Part shown: one piece after another, positions 26,061 to 34,941 of the stretch | How the letters are laid out: every line of letters starts with the position of its first letter | Position numbering within the stretch: the stretch's first letter is position 1 | Source of the DNA: Caulobacter sp. | GTDB taxonomy: Bacteria; Pseudomonadota; Alphaproteobacteria; Caulobacterales; Caulobacteraceae | Assembly: GCA_030645575.1 (NCBI GenBank) | Contig: JAUSMJ010000048.1 | Span: 1-64,000, forward strand | Reading direction: 5' to 3' | Length of the DNA: 64,000 nucleotides | Program-made: the position numbers and the translations under genes | The notes under the pieces: generated by a model | What the model was told of the DNA's origin: nothing | What the model saw: only the letters and a program-made list of their open reading frames with translations | Database searches by the model: none

Positions 26061-27167
26061 CTAGTGGGACTCGCCGCGGCGCGCCAGCTGGGCGCTCCCG
26101 GCGGCGGACTCGGCGAACGACAGGCCGCTCCTGTCGCGCACATCGACCTTCACGCTGACCGACAGGCCGGGCCTCAGTCCGCCGCCGAACCGCGCGTCGC
26201 GGTCGATGACGATGCGCACGGGAACGCGCTGGGTGACCTTGGTGAAGTTGCCCACGGCGTTCTCGACCGGGATCAGCGCGAACTCCTGGCCGGTGGCCGG
26301 GGCGAAGCTCTGGACACGGCCGGTGATCGTCTCGTCCCCGAAGGCGTCGGCGTGCACCTGGACCCGCTGGCCAATGCGCAGGCGGGCCATCTGGGTTTCC
26401 TTGAAGTTGGCGACGATGAAGGTCTGGCCCAACGGGACCACGCTCATCAGGGCCATGCCGGGCTGCACCAGCTGGCCGGGCCGCACCGACCGGGCGCCGA
26501 CGACGCCGGCGGCCGGGGCGCGGATGATGGTCCGCTCCAGATCCAGCCGGGCCTGCTCGACGGCGGCGCGCGCGGCGGCGACCTGGGCGACCGTCTGGGC
26601 CCGGGCGGAGCCCAGCGATTCGGCCGCGCGCCGCTCGGCCTCGAGCGCGGCCTGGGCCTGGGCCACGGAGGCGGCCGACTGGGCCGTTCCGGCGCGGACG
26701 GTGGACAGTTTCTGGTCCGAGACCCAGCCCTTGGCGGCCAGGTCGTCGTACCGTCGAAGGTCGGCCTCCATCCGGCCCGCCTCGGCCTTGGCGCTGGCCA
26801 CGCCGGCCGCGCGCTGGGCGATCATCGCCTGTTCCAGCGCGGCCCTGTCATCGACGGCGCTGACGGCGGCCTCGAGGGCCGCGGCGTTGGCCACGGCCTG
26901 ATCGAGCCTGGCCTGGAAGGTGGTCGGGTCGATGCGGGCCACCACCTGGCCGGCCTCGACATGCTGGTTGTCGTTGACCAGCACCTCGACGACATAGCCC
27001 GCCACCTGCGGGCTGACCTGGACGGTGTCGGCCTGCACGAAGGCGTTGTCGGTCTTTTCAAAGGCCTGTTTGTCGGCCCACCAGAAGCCGGCGCCGGTCA
27101 GGATCGCCAGCCCGGCGACGGCCGCGACGATGGCCGGAATCAGATTGTTCCTGGAAATGGACGGCAC
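26061..27167 (-). CDS. emrA: EmrA-like membrane fusion protein
   Basis: HlyD/EmrA-type periplasmic adaptor, 368 residues from GTG 27165-27167. One N-terminal helix (LIPAIVAAVAGLAILTGAGFWWA) is followed by a biotinyl-lipoyl half-motif (VQVSPQVAGYVVEVLVNDNQHVEAGQVVARID), a long Ala-rich coiled coil (about 80-190), the second half-motif (IIRAPAAGVVGARSVRPGQLVQPG) and a beta-barrel (FIVANFKETQMARLRIGQRVQVHADAFG). A GTG 36 codons upstream was rejected because it lies inside the palindrome thought to be the operator; AGGGG precedes the chosen start. Confidence 0.9.
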   Translation of the reverse strand: MPSISRNNLIPAIVAAVAGLAILTGAGFWWADKQAFEKTDNAFVQADTVQVSPQVAGYVVEVLVNDNQHVEAGQVVARIDPTTFQARLDQAVANAAALEAAVSAVDDRAALEQAMIAQRAAGVASAKAEAGRMEADLRRYDDLAAKGWVSDQKLSTVRAGTAQSAASVAQAQAALEAERRAAESLGSARAQTVAQVAAARAAVEQARLDLERTIIRAPAAGVVGARSVRPGQLVQPGMALMSVVPLGQTFIVANFKETQMARLRIGQRVQVHADAFGDETITGRVQSFAPATGQEFALIPVENAVGNFTKVTQRVPVRIVIDRDARFGGGLRPGLSVSVKVDVRDRSGLSFAESAAGSAQLARRGESH

Positions 27168-27257
27168 CGGCTGCCCCTGAACGCGCGTGTGGAAGTTCGG
27201 ACTTTGCCGCCCTGACTGTTGCCGATAGCCCCGCTGGTCCGGACCGGCAAGCGTTAA

Positions 27258-27273
27258 ATGGACGCTCGCGTCC
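27258..27273. promoter_or_regulatory. Palindrome before emrA, candidate TetR operator
   Basis: TGGACGC-TC-GCGTCCA: perfect 7-bp arms with a 2-bp spacer, in a locally A/T-richer stretch between the divergent emrA and the plus-strand gene at 27332. Size and form fit a TetR-family site, and a tetR gene ends the emrAB unit. Which side it controls, or both, cannot be told. Confidence 0.5.
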
Positions 27274-27331
27274 ACAATTCAGACGCCGGCCGCGCTTTCG
27301 CCGGCGCGCGTGTCGCTGTAACCTTGCCCCG

Positions 27332-27796
27332 ATGACCGACGTGACCACCACGCCACCGGCCCTTCGCTGGGTCGCCCTGTTCCTGGCCGCCTGCGCGGTG
27401 CTGGGCCTGTTCCTCGGTTTCCGCGACCAGATCCGCAAGAATCCGCCGGGCTGGTACACGGGCGCGGAACAGGTCGCGACGCCGCTGCCGCAGACCGGCG
27501 ACAGCGCGCGGGAGGCCGTGGCCTTCGAACCCTCGGCCGCCAGCCCCGCGCCCGCCGCCGCCCCGGTCGAGAAGGCCGCCGAGGCGAAGACGACGACGCC
27601 CGCCGAGACGGCGACCGAGACCATCACGACCCCGGCGTCGAAGATCGCCCCGCCGGTCCCGACGCCGGCCCCGGCGCCGAAGCTCAAGGCCGCCGCGCCC
27701 GCGCCCAGGGCCTCGCCGTCGGCCGATCCGGTCGGCGACATCCTCGAAGGTCAGAAGCGGACGGAAGACCCCGACGCCGCGCCGGTGCCGTACTGA
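27332..27796 (+). CDS. Single-pass membrane protein with Ala/Pro-rich tail
   Basis: A 154-residue protein that I do not recognise. One hydrophobic helix (WVALFLAACAVLGLFLGF, about 12-29) follows a short N-terminus and is followed by RDQIRKNPPGWYTGAEQ. The rest, about 60-150, is a low-complexity Ala/Pro/Thr/Lys stretch that would span the periplasm. It ends PVPY, two bases before the UbiH-family start codon, so the two are co-transcribed. A role linked to the hydroxylase is possible but unproven. Confidence 0.65.
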   Translation: MTDVTTTPPALRWVALFLAACAVLGLFLGFRDQIRKNPPGWYTGAEQVATPLPQTGDSAREAVAFEPSAASPAPAAAPVEKAAEAKTTTPAETATETITTPASKIAPPVPTPAPAPKLKAAAPAPRASPSADPVGDILEGQKRTEDPDAAPVPY

Positions 27797-27798
27797 TC

Positions 27799-29049
27799 AT
27801 GCAAACGTTTGACGCCGATGTAATCATCGCCGGAGCCGGCATGGCCGGGGCCACCCTGGCCCTGGCGCTGAAGAGCGGCGGGCTTGAGCCGCTGCTGATC
27901 GATCCCATGCCGTTCGACACCCAGCTGGAGCCGGCCTTCGACGGCCGCTCCTGCGCGATCGCCTTTTCCTGTTTTCGCCAGTGGCGCGCGCTTGGCCTGG
28001 CCCCGCTGCTCGAACCCTACGCCCAGCGGATGGACGAGATCCTCGTCACCGACGGCCGCAGTCCGGGCGCGGCCACGCCGGGCCAGACCCCGTTCTTCCT
28101 GCATTTCGACGCGGCCGAGATCGCCGACCGGGTGGCCGGCGAGCCGCTTGGCTACATGCTGGAGAACCGTCGCACGCGCGCGGCCCTGGCCGAGGGGGTC
28201 CGGAAGGCCGGCATCACGGTGCTGGCGCCCGAGCGCGTCGTCTCGGTCGAGGTCGGGCCTGGCCGGGCGGCGGTGTCGCTGGCCAGCGGCCGGGTGCTGA
28301 CCGCGCCGCTCGTCGTCGGCGCCGAGGGGCGCGGCTCGATCGTGCGCAAGGCGGCGGGCATCGAGGCGATCGGCTGGGACTATCCCCAGACCGGCGTGGT
28401 CTGCACCGTCAAGCTGGAGCACGGCCACGGCGGCGTGGCCCACGAGTATTTCCTGCCCGGCGGCCCGTTCGCCATCCTGCCGCTGACCGAGGACCGGGCC
28501 AGCCTGGTCTGGACCGAGAAACGCAGCCGGGCCGAGGCGCTCAAGGCGGCCAGCCCGGAGGCCTTCAACGCCCATCTGGTGCGTCGCTTCGGCGATTTCC
28601 TGGGCGGGATCGAGGTGATGGGGCCGGTGTTCACCTACCCCCTGTCGATCGCCATCGCCGAGAAGCTGTGCGCGCCGCGCATCGCCCTGCTCGGCGACGC
28701 CGCCCACGGGGTCCACCCGATCGCCGGCCAGGGCCTCAACCTGGGCCTCAAGGGCGCGGCGGCCCTGGCCGAGGTGCTGGTCGAGGCCCAGCGCCTGGGC
28801 GAGGACATCGGCGCCGTGGCCGTGCTGGAGCGCTACGCCGCCTGGCGGCGGTTCGACACCAACACCCTGGCGGCCGGCATGGATCTGTTCGTCTGGCTGT
28901 TCTCCAACGACAACCCGCTGATCCGGCTGGCGCGCGGCGCCGGCATGGCGGCGGTCAACCGCATCGGCCCGGCGCGGCGGTTCTTCATGCACGAGGCCGG
29001 CGGCGCGGTGGGCGATCTGCCGCGCCTGCTGCGAGGCGAGGCGCTCTGA
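27799..29049 (+). CDS. UbiH/UbiF/VisC/COQ6 family FAD-dependent hydroxylase
   Basis: Class A flavin monooxygenase, 416 residues, most likely acting in ubiquinone ring hydroxylation. Motifs: the N-terminal dinucleotide fold DVIIAGAGMAGATLALALKSGG, an Asp/Gly stretch around VVGAEGRGSIVRKAAGI and the second FAD motif IALLGDAAHGVHPIAGQGLNLGLKGAAAL, which is diagnostic of this family. In alphaproteobacteria related enzymes (UbiL, UbiM and others) hydroxylate different ring positions, so the exact one is left open. Confidence 0.9.
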   Translation: MQTFDADVIIAGAGMAGATLALALKSGGLEPLLIDPMPFDTQLEPAFDGRSCAIAFSCFRQWRALGLAPLLEPYAQRMDEILVTDGRSPGAATPGQTPFFLHFDAAEIADRVAGEPLGYMLENRRTRAALAEGVRKAGITVLAPERVVSVEVGPGRAAVSLASGRVLTAPLVVGAEGRGSIVRKAAGIEAIGWDYPQTGVVCTVKLEHGHGGVAHEYFLPGGPFAILPLTEDRASLVWTEKRSRAEALKAASPEAFNAHLVRRFGDFLGGIEVMGPVFTYPLSIAIAEKLCAPRIALLGDAAHGVHPIAGQGLNLGLKGAAALAEVLVEAQRLGEDIGAVAVLERYAAWRRFDTNTLAAGMDLFVWLFSNDNPLIRLARGAGMAAVNRIGPARRFFMHEAGGAVGDLPRLLRGEAL

Positions 29050-29077
29050 AACCGGCCTTCTCCCGTGGGGAAAGGGC

Positions 29078-29278
29078 TCAGGACCCCAGGTCCCGCGCCT
29101 CCTCGGGCAGCATGATCGGCACGCCGTCGCGGATCGGGTAGGCCAGCTTGGCCGCCTTGCTGACCAGTTCGCCCTTCGCCCGGTCGTAGGTCAGGGGCGT
29201 GCGGGTCAGGGGGCAGACGAGGATCTCCAGCAGGCGCGGATCGACGTCGGTGACGGGGGGGCTGACGGGGTCGTTCAT
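29078..29278 (-). CDS. Trm112-family small protein
   Basis: A 66-residue protein from ATG 29276-29278. The sequence [47 protein letters not shown] is the Trm112/YcaR pattern, a small zinc-ribbon-like fold; only one of the usual cysteines (ILVCP) is kept, as is common in proteobacterial members. In eukaryotes Trm112 activates methyltransferases. Here it follows the LON-domain gene by 10 bp in a frequent alphaproteobacterial trio with CnoX. An upstream ATG overlapping the LON gene is less likely. Confidence 0.88.
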   Translation of the reverse strand: MNDPVSPPVTDVDPRLLEILVCPLTRTPLTYDRAKGELVSKAAKLAYPIRDGVPIMLPEEARDLGS

Positions 29279-29288
29279 GGCGCTGCTT

Positions 29289-29942
29289 CTACTGCATCGA
29301 CCGGGGTTCGTCATCGCCGCCGGCGGAATCGATTTCCAGCAGGGCGATCAGGGCCTGCGCCCGGTCGGCGATGGTCACCGCCTCGAGCAGGGCCTGTTTC
29401 TCCGCGGGGGCGAACGGCAGGCCCATGGCCAGGCTGTTGACCAGGGCGTCGGCCGGGGCCTGGCCGGCGGTGTCCCAGTCGATGCCCAGGCCGCGCCGGT
29501 CGAGGTAGCGGCCGAGCGCCTTGAGGAACCGCGGGCGGTCGATGACGGGCGGCCGCTCGTGCTGGCGCAGGTCGTCCTCGAAGGCCGCGAACCGGGCCCG
29601 GACCTGGCGATAGGGCGAGCCGACCGGCAGCTCCTCGCCCAGTTCGAAGCGGCAGACCCCGGTCAGGGTGATCATGTAGCGGCCGTCGGGAGTCTCGGCG
29701 AAACTGGTGATCTTGCCCACGCAGCCGATCGGGGCCAGGGCCGGCCGCTCGGGATCGCCGCCGCGCGTCTGGACCATGCCGATCAGCCGGTCGCCGGCCA
29801 TGGCGTCGTCGATCATGTTCAGATAGCGCGGCTCGAAGATGTTCAGCGGCAGCTGGCCGCCCGGCAGCAGCGTCGCCCCGTCCAGCGGAAACACGGGAAC
29901 GGCCTGGGGCAGATCGACCGCCTTGCGATATCCCGTGACCAT
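29289..29942 (-). CDS. LON substrate-binding-domain protein
   Basis: A 217-residue stand-alone LON N-terminal domain. Diagnostic stretches are [73 protein letters not shown] and a helical C-terminus (about 120-210). There is no ATPase or protease part. Function is unknown; the fold binds unfolded protein in Lon itself. It starts 9 bp after the CnoX-like gene, whose product is a chaperone-thioredoxin, so a shared role in protein quality control is plausible. Confidence 0.92.
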   Translation of the reverse strand: MVTGYRKAVDLPQAVPVFPLDGATLLPGGQLPLNIFEPRYLNMIDDAMAGDRLIGMVQTRGGDPERPALAPIGCVGKITSFAETPDGRYMITLTGVCRFELGEELPVGSPYRQVRARFAAFEDDLRQHERPPVIDRPRFLKALGRYLDRRGLGIDWDTAGQAPADALVNSLAMGLPFAPAEKQALLEAVTIADRAQALIALLEIDSAGGDDEPRSMQ

Positions 29943-29951
29943 GGCGCGCTC

Positions 29952-30866
29952 CTAGCTGAACAGAATGGCCGACAATCGCCGCCGGCCCTGTTTGGCGACC
30001 TCCGAATTGAAGCCCGCGGCTTCGAACACCGTCAGCAGCTGCTTGCGGGCGGCCTGGTCATTCCAGTCCTGGTCGCGGGCGATGATCGTCAGCAGCGCGT
30101 CCGCCGCCTCGTCCAGACGGCCCTGTCCGGCCAGGGCGCCGGCCAGGTCGAAACGGGCCTGATGGTCGTCGGGATCGGCGGCCAGCGCCGCCTCGAACGG
30201 GGCGGTCTCGCCGGCCGCGCCCTCGGCGAGGGCGAGCGCCGCGCGGGCCGCGTCGAGGTCGGCGTCCTTGGCCCCGTCGGGCGCCATGGCGACCACCTCG
30301 GCCGCGCGCTCATAGTCGCCGCCGGCGATATAGCAGCGGGCCAGGCCGCCGATGGCCGCGACATTGGCCGGATCCATTCGCAGCACGGTGGCGTAGCCCT
30401 GGGCCGCGCCGCCCATGTCGCCCAGCGCCATCGACTCACGGGCCTGGGCCAACGCCTCGTCGATCTCCGAGGCCGGCGGCGGGCCGACCAGCTTCTCGAC
30501 AAAGGCCTTCACCTGGCTGTCGGGCAGGGCGCCCATGAAGCCATCGACCGGCTGGCCGTTCACGAAGGCGTAGACCGTGGGGATCGACTTGACCTGCAGC
30601 TGGCCGGCGTAGGCCGGGTTCCTGTCGACATCGATCTTGACCAGCTTCACCGCGCCGTTCATCGCCGTGACGGCCTTTTCCAGCGCCGGGGTCAGCTGGC
30701 GGCAGGGGCCGCACCAGGTGGCCCAGAACTCGACGATCACCGGCGTGGTCTTCGACGCCTCGATGACGTCGGCCATGAAGCCGGCGTCCGAGCCCTCCTT
30801 GATGATGTCGCCGGCCGCCGCCGCGTTGTTGGCCTTGGGGGCCAGGCCCTCTCCGATCAGGGTCAT
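29952..30866 (-). CDS. Thioredoxin-TPR protein (CnoX/YbbN-like co-chaperone)
   Basis: A 304-residue protein from ATG 30864-30866. Residues about 25-125 form a thioredoxin domain with an intact WCGPC motif in VEFWATWCGPCRQLTPALEKAV and the cis-Pro in QLQVKSIPTVYAF. The C-terminal half is helical TPR-like (AEVVAMAPDGAKDADLDAARAALAL, then a YbbN-type end VFEAAGFNSEVAKQGRRRLSAILF). CnoX protects chaperonin clients from oxidation; E. coli CnoX lacks the second Cys, while alphaproteobacterial ones often keep it, as here. Confidence 0.9.
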   Translation of the reverse strand: MTLIGEGLAPKANNAAAAGDIIKEGSDAGFMADVIEASKTTPVIVEFWATWCGPCRQLTPALEKAVTAMNGAVKLVKIDVDRNPAYAGQLQVKSIPTVYAFVNGQPVDGFMGALPDSQVKAFVEKLVGPPPASEIDEALAQARESMALGDMGGAAQGYATVLRMDPANVAAIGGLARCYIAGGDYERAAEVVAMAPDGAKDADLDAARAALALAEGAAGETAPFEAALAADPDDHQARFDLAGALAGQGRLDEAADALLTIIARDQDWNDQAARKQLLTVFEAAGFNSEVAKQGRRRLSAILFS

Positions 30867-30980
30867 GTCTTCCGTCCCATGTGCGGGGCGCCGCCCCGCG
30901 TTCAAACGCTTGTCCGCCAAGATGGTCGCAGCGGGTTCGTGGTTCAATCGCGCAATCCGTTCCGGGCGCCCCTGCCACTC

Positions 30981-31090
30981 GTCATGGCCCGGCTTGTCCG
31001 GGCCACCCATGCGTGGAGAGCCAGCCGATCACCCGCGCGGTCCCGCGACGCGCGGTGTCCATGGGTGGCCCGAACAAGTCGGGCCATGAC
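30981..31090. repeat. BIME: inverted pair of GTCATGGCCCG-type repeats
   Basis: Arms at 30981-31011 (GTCATGGCCCGGCTTG..., ending GGGCCACCCATG) and 31060-31090 are reverse complements apart from a few bases. A second copy of this unit lies at 54911-55033. It sits between the CnoX-like and YbaK-like genes. No coding is seen in 30867-31104. Confidence 0.8.
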
Positions 31091-31104
31091 GGCGGAGGAG
31101 GACA

Positions 31105-31614
31105 TCACCCCTCAACCACCCGCATCGCCGCGAAATCGACGATCAGCGGTTCGACCCCCACGGCCGCCAGGAACCGGCGCAAGCCGTCTTGCGACACGGC
31201 CGTGGTCGCGGTGTTGGTCAGGGGGTGGAAATTGACCGGGTCGGCCCGCGCCAGGGCCGCGTCGAGCACGAACCGCACGCGGTGATCGCCGTCGTTGATC
31301 AGGCCGAAGGCGGTCACCGAGCCGGGCGTCACGCCCAGCGTCTCCTCCATCAGCGCCGCGTTGCCGAACGACAGCCGCGCCGAGCCGATCACGTGATGCA
31401 GGGTCTTGAGGTCGATCACCGTCTCGCCCAGCGCCGAGATCAGCCACAGCTGGCCCTTCGCGTCCTTGAGGAACAGGTTCTTGCTGTGGCCGCCAGGCAG
31501 GGCGGCCTTGATCTCGTCCCCCTCGCCGACCCGGAACACGGCCGGATGGTCGAGCGTCGCATGGGCGATGCCGTGGGCGTCGAGGAGGGCGAAAAGGTCG
31601 GCTCTGGTCTTCAT
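31105..31614 (-). CDS. YbaK/ProX-type aminoacyl-tRNA deacylase domain protein
   Basis: A 169-residue stand-alone editing domain. It shows [29 protein letters not shown], the conserved [16 protein letters not shown] (with the Lys used in catalysis by this family) and [21 protein letters not shown]. The pattern is nearest to ProX/PrdX proteins, which clear Ala-tRNA(Pro). An ATG four codons upstream is an alternative start. It is divergent from the DUF6065 gene. Confidence 0.9.
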   Translation of the reverse strand: MKTRADLFALLDAHGIAHATLDHPAVFRVGEGDEIKAALPGGHSKNLFLKDAKGQLWLISALGETVIDLKTLHHVIGSARLSFGNAALMEETLGVTPGSVTAFGLINDGDHRVRFVLDAALARADPVNFHPLTNTATTAVSQDGLRRFLAAVGVEPLIVDFAAMRVVEG

Positions 31615-31701
31615 GCCCTCCCGCATACTCAAACCAAGGCGCTTGCGGAACCGCTTCCCGCGCGCGACAGGATCGGGCGAGGACCAACCGGAGAGGCCGC
31701 C

Positions 31702-32445
31702 ATGCTTCTGGAGTGCTACCCGACCAGCCAGCGCCCGCCCGATATCGTGCCGGGCCGGCCGCAGCGGGCCTGGATGGACGCCTTCGCCGAGCGTCACCCC
31801 TATCGCTGCCTGCCGCTGTCGATGGCCAACAGCTCGGGCTGGGAGATCCTCTGTCCGGTGGGTTTCACCATCGAATGGACCGGCGGGGCGCACCAGGACT
31901 GCATCACCTTCACGCCCGACCACGGCCATCCGGACTTCCACGATTTCGCCAAGAGCCACTTCTCGCGCGGCATCGTCACCTTCCATCCGGGCTATCTGTT
32001 CCGCACCCCGCCCGGCTGGTCGATGTGGGTCGGCGGCCCGCCCAACCACGTCAAGGACGGCATCCAGCCGCTGGTCGGCCTGGTCGAGACCGACTGGCTG
32101 CCGTTCCCGTTCACGATGAACTGGATGTTCACCCGGCCCGGCCGCGTGCGCTTCGAGAAGGGCGAGCCCTTCTGCTTCATCACGCTCGTGCAGGACAAAA
32201 CCCTGGCCCAGGTCCAGCCGGTGACCCGCTCGCTGGCATCCAACGACGACCTGCGGGCCCAGTACGACGCCTGGTATCGCCAGCGCGAGGAGTTCAACCG
32301 CCGCCTGATGAAACAGGACCCGGACACCGTGCGCGAGGCCTGGCAGCGCTACTATTTCAAGGGCGAGCTGCCCGAACAGACCGGCCCGGCCCCCAAGGAC
32401 CACGTCAACAAGCGCCGGCTGAAGGCTCCCCGCCTCGGGGTCTGA
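31702..32445 (+). CDS. DUF6065 family protein
   Basis: A 247-residue protein that fits DUF6065 by its look: [96 protein letters not shown] and a charged helical tail. It is Trp/Pro/His rich, without signal peptide. Relatives occur next to methyltransferase or hydroxylase genes, but no function is known to me. The ATG at 31702 is preceded by GGAGAGG. Confidence 0.75.
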   Translation: MLLECYPTSQRPPDIVPGRPQRAWMDAFAERHPYRCLPLSMANSSGWEILCPVGFTIEWTGGAHQDCITFTPDHGHPDFHDFAKSHFSRGIVTFHPGYLFRTPPGWSMWVGGPPNHVKDGIQPLVGLVETDWLPFPFTMNWMFTRPGRVRFEKGEPFCFITLVQDKTLAQVQPVTRSLASNDDLRAQYDAWYRQREEFNRRLMKQDPDTVREAWQRYYFKGELPEQTGPAPKDHVNKRRLKAPRLGV

Positions 32446-32537
32446 ATTCAGGCGGCGGAGGCGCTTGCAAAGGGTTTGGCCCTCTGCCATAAGCCGCTCT
32501 CGATTTTCGGGACGCCCTCCAAAAGCGTCCCTGGAGC

Positions 32538-32612
32538 GCGGGCGTAGCTCAGTGGTAGAGCACAACCTTGCCAAGGTTGGGGTCGAGAGTTCGAATCTCT
32601 TCGCCCGCTCCA
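32538..32612 (+). tRNA. tRNA-Gly(GCC)
   Basis: A complete cloverleaf of 75 nt with the CCA encoded. The acceptor stem GCGGGCG (32538-32544) pairs with CGCCCGC (32602-32608). The D-arm is GCTCAGTGGTAGAGC, the anticodon stem-loop reads CAACCTTGCCAAGGTTG with anticodon GCC, and the T-loop is GTTCGAATC. Discriminator base T at 32609. Confidence 0.97.
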
Positions 32613-32637
32613 AAATTCCGCAAATGATCTGAACAAC

Positions 32638-32657
32638 ACGGCCCCGCAAGGGGCCGT
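32638..32657 (+). terminator. Stem-loop after tRNA-Gly
   Basis: ACGGCCCC-GCAA-GGGGCCGT, a perfect 8-bp stem with a GNRA-like tetraloop, followed by CGTCGTTTGCG. The T tract is poor, but placement 25 bp after the tRNA suits a terminator. Confidence 0.6.
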
Positions 32658-32903
32658 CGTCGTTTGCGCGCGCCGGCGCCCTGCTCGCACCACCCCCGAA
32701 GGTGTCGAAGGTTTCGCGCCGGGGGCCGGGGTTTGAATAGTACAAACAGACATTTTGGCCGGCGGTTGTGCAAGAAAACGCAGCATTTAAATCCACAGTT
32801 CGATGCACATAAGTCGTTCAAAATATCCATACGCCATCTGAAATCCTGTAGGCGCGGAACTTTCCTAACCCTGATTTGTTATCGGGTTAGGGAGCGAACT
32901 TGA
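32658..32903 (+). promoter_or_regulatory. AT-rich leader of the pilus operon
   Basis: About 245 bp without a gene. From 32735 the base composition is far more A/T-rich than anywhere nearby. Just before the first pilin start, CTAACCC (32865-32871) and GGGTTAG (32884-32890) form a 7-bp hairpin with a 12-nt loop; its 3' arm overlaps the ribosome-binding site AGGGAG (32889-32894). This could limit translation of the first gene. No certain promoter hexamers were set. Confidence 0.55.
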
Positions 32904-33506
32904 ATGAGTCCTCGCAGGGCATTCTTGGTAACGGCGATCGCTCTGCTGAGCGGCCTGAGCGCGGGACACGCGGGGGCCCAGGACACGGCTGTCTACGACG
33001 GCAGCCCGAGCCGCATCGACCTGCCGGTCGACATCACGGCTTCGGTCGCCGCCGTCTGCGGCTTCGCCGTTGGCGCGGAGCCAAGCGGGAGTTATGACGG
33101 CGCTGATCTGAAGGCCGGGTTCAGCTACGACTTTCCGTTCACCCTGAACTGCAGCACGCCGCTGAGGGTGGCGATCGTATCCGACAACGGCGGCATGCTC
33201 GCGCCGGTGGCGGCGCCAACCGGCTATTCCAGGCTGGCGCCCTACGAGGTGGCGCTGCATCTGGTCGGCGACAGCCTGTCGGCGGACGGATCCTGCTCCG
33301 CCGCGTCCCTGGCGGCCGGCGCCGTCCCGGCCTGCGCCTTTATCGGGCCGGCCTCGGCCAGTCAGGGCCTGCGGCTCGGGGGGCCCTCCCATGCGCCGGG
33401 CTCCTACCTCCGCGTCAGCGCCCCGGCCTACGCCGGAAGCGCGGCCCTCGTCGCCTCGACCGCCTATGTGGACCGGCTGACGATTACCCTCGCGGCATCG
33501 CTGTGA
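32904..33506 (+). CDS. SCPU-domain pilin subunit 1
   Basis: A 200-residue exported subunit of an archaic (sigma-type, Csu-like) chaperone-usher pilus. Signal peptide about 1-25 (AFLVTAIALLSGLSAGHAGAQ). The mature protein follows the spore-coat-U (SCPU) pattern: VDITASVAAVCGFAVG early, NCSTPLRVAIVSDNGG, and an end beta strand AYVDRLTITLAASL of the kind donated between subunits. Four cysteines may form two disulfides. First gene of the five-gene operon. Confidence 0.88.
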   Translation: MSPRRAFLVTAIALLSGLSAGHAGAQDTAVYDGSPSRIDLPVDITASVAAVCGFAVGAEPSGSYDGADLKAGFSYDFPFTLNCSTPLRVAIVSDNGGMLAPVAAPTGYSRLAPYEVALHLVGDSLSADGSCSAASLAAGAVPACAFIGPASASQGLRLGGPSHAPGSYLRVSAPAYAGSAALVASTAYVDRLTITLAASL

Positions 33507-33542
33507 GCGGCCCGCTTCGATAAAAAAGAGAGAGAAACGCCC

Positions 33543-34136
33543 GTGAAAAACATTGCGATGGCGGCGAGCATCGCCGCGATCCTGAGCGCCGCCGCGGCCC
33601 TTCCCGCGACGGCCCAGACCGTCACCGGCCAGGTCACCGTGAACGGTTTCGTGGCCGCCCGCTGTTGGGCCAGCCTCGAAGGCGACACAACCTTCAGCGG
33701 CATCATCTCACTGGGCGAACTGACCCAGACCAACGGCACGCTCTCGTCGAGCCTGACGGCTTCGAACGCCGCCTCGCCTGCTGGAATGGTCGCCTTTCTC
33801 GTGGGTTGCTCGGGATCGGGCTCGACGGTGACGCTCAGCGCCACCCGCCTGTCAAACCCGGTGGAGCCGGCCCTTCCGACCTGGTCGAACGACATCGATT
33901 ACACCGCCCAGATCAATATCGCCATGGCCGCCGGCGGCTTCCAGACCGTCAACTACACGACGGCGGCCACCCCGCCCGCGGCGACGGTGAGCGCCATCAG
34001 CGGTGTCTACGCGAACGCCAACAACAACTTCGAGGTCAAGGTCTTCGGTCTGACCGCCGAGAATGGCGCCTCCAGCTTCCTGGTTCCCGGCAGCTACCAG
34101 GGCATCATCTCGATTTCGGTCGCCCCGACCTCCTGA
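33543..34136 (+). CDS. SCPU-domain pilin subunit 2
   Basis: A 197-residue exported subunit. Signal peptide MKNIAMAASIAAILSAAAALPATA, then VTVNGFVAARCWASLEGDTTFSG, which has the cysteine and hydrophobic layout of SCPU pilins, and a second Cys in FLVGCSGSG. It ends in SYQGIISISVAPTS, a typical final strand. It differs from the first subunit over most of its length, so the two likely have different places in the fibre. AGAGAGAAA lies before the start. Confidence 0.85.
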   Translation: MKNIAMAASIAAILSAAAALPATAQTVTGQVTVNGFVAARCWASLEGDTTFSGIISLGELTQTNGTLSSSLTASNAASPAGMVAFLVGCSGSGSTVTLSATRLSNPVEPALPTWSNDIDYTAQINIAMAAGGFQTVNYTTAATPPAATVSAISGVYANANNNFEVKVFGLTAENGASSFLVPGSYQGIISISVAPTS

Positions 34137-34158
34137 CCCTCTCATACCGGAGACAACC

Positions 34159-34941
34159 GTGCGCAAGCTCAATCGGATCGGCCTGATCGCAGCTTTCTCT
34201 GCGCTTGGCGCGCTCGCCCTGCCGGCCGTCGAGGCGGACGCCATGACCGTCCAGCCCGTGGTGATCGACCTGCAGACCGCCGGCCGCGGAATGACCCAGG
34301 TGGTGACCGTCCAGAACACCTCGACGGTCCCGTTGCCCGTTGAACTGACGGTCGACCAACTCGCCTTCGGGCCCGAGGGCATGACCGTCACCGGCAAGGA
34401 CCCGGGCGACCTGCTGGTCTTTCCAAGGGAGGCCCTGATCCGGCCCGGCCGCACCCAAGCCTTCCGCGTTCAGTATGTCGGCGATCCCGCCCTGGCCAGC
34501 AGCAAACACTACTACATGACCGTGGGGCAGTTGCCGGTCGAGATGCCGGGTGCGAACCGGGGCATCCAGGTACTGTACAATTTCCAGATTCTGGTCAGCG
34601 TCGGCCCCCGGGGCGTCAAGCCCGACCTGAAGGTCGTCTCCGCCGAGGTGGGCAGGAACGAGGCCGGATGCCCGACGCCGGTCATCACCCTGCGCAACGA
34701 CTCGGCGGCTTACGGCTATCTGTCTCGCGGCAAGCTGCTGATCGTGGCACGCGACGCGTCCGGGCGCGAAGTCTATCGCCGGACCATCCCGGGACCGGAA
34801 ATCCAGCAGACCATCGGCTACGGCCTGGTCACGTCCGGCCAGACCCGCCGCCTGGTCCTGCCTCTGACGCTGCCCCCGGAGACGCTGCCCACGGAGGGAG
34901 GCGCCGTTGAAGGCCGTTTTACGCCGGATCGCCGGCCCTGA
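34159..34941 (+). CDS. Periplasmic pilus chaperone (PapD-like)
   Basis: A 260-residue chaperone that caps pilin subunits by donating a strand. Start at GTG 34159 with GGAG before it; signal peptide IGLIAAFSALGALALPAVEADA. The two immunoglobulin-like domains show MTVQPVVIDLQTAGRGMTQVVTVQNTSTVPLPVELTVDQL (domain 1), LIRPGRTQAFRVQYVG, HYYMTVGQLPVEMP and a C-terminal domain from about 130. It overlaps the usher gene by 35 bases, in another frame, implying tight coupling. Confidence 0.9.
   Translation: MRKLNRIGLIAAFSALGALALPAVEADAMTVQPVVIDLQTAGRGMTQVVTVQNTSTVPLPVELTVDQLAFGPEGMTVTGKDPGDLLVFPREALIRPGRTQAFRVQYVGDPALASSKHYYMTVGQLPVEMPGANRGIQVLYNFQILVSVGPRGVKPDLKVVSAEVGRNEAGCPTPVITLRNDSAAYGYLSRGKLLIVARDASGREVYRRTIPGPEIQQTIGYGLVTSGQTRRLVLPLTLPPETLPTEGGAVEGRFTPDRRP

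Noticed and set aside
27168-27275. A longer EmrA starting at GTG 27275
   Set aside because: The codon lies inside the palindrome thought to be the operator, and the extra 36 residues are not EmrA-like.
32754-32771. A sigma-54 promoter (TGGCC...TTGTGCA) before the pilus operon
   Set aside because: The GG-to-GC distance is 11 bases rather than the strict 10, and the other consensus bases are weak.
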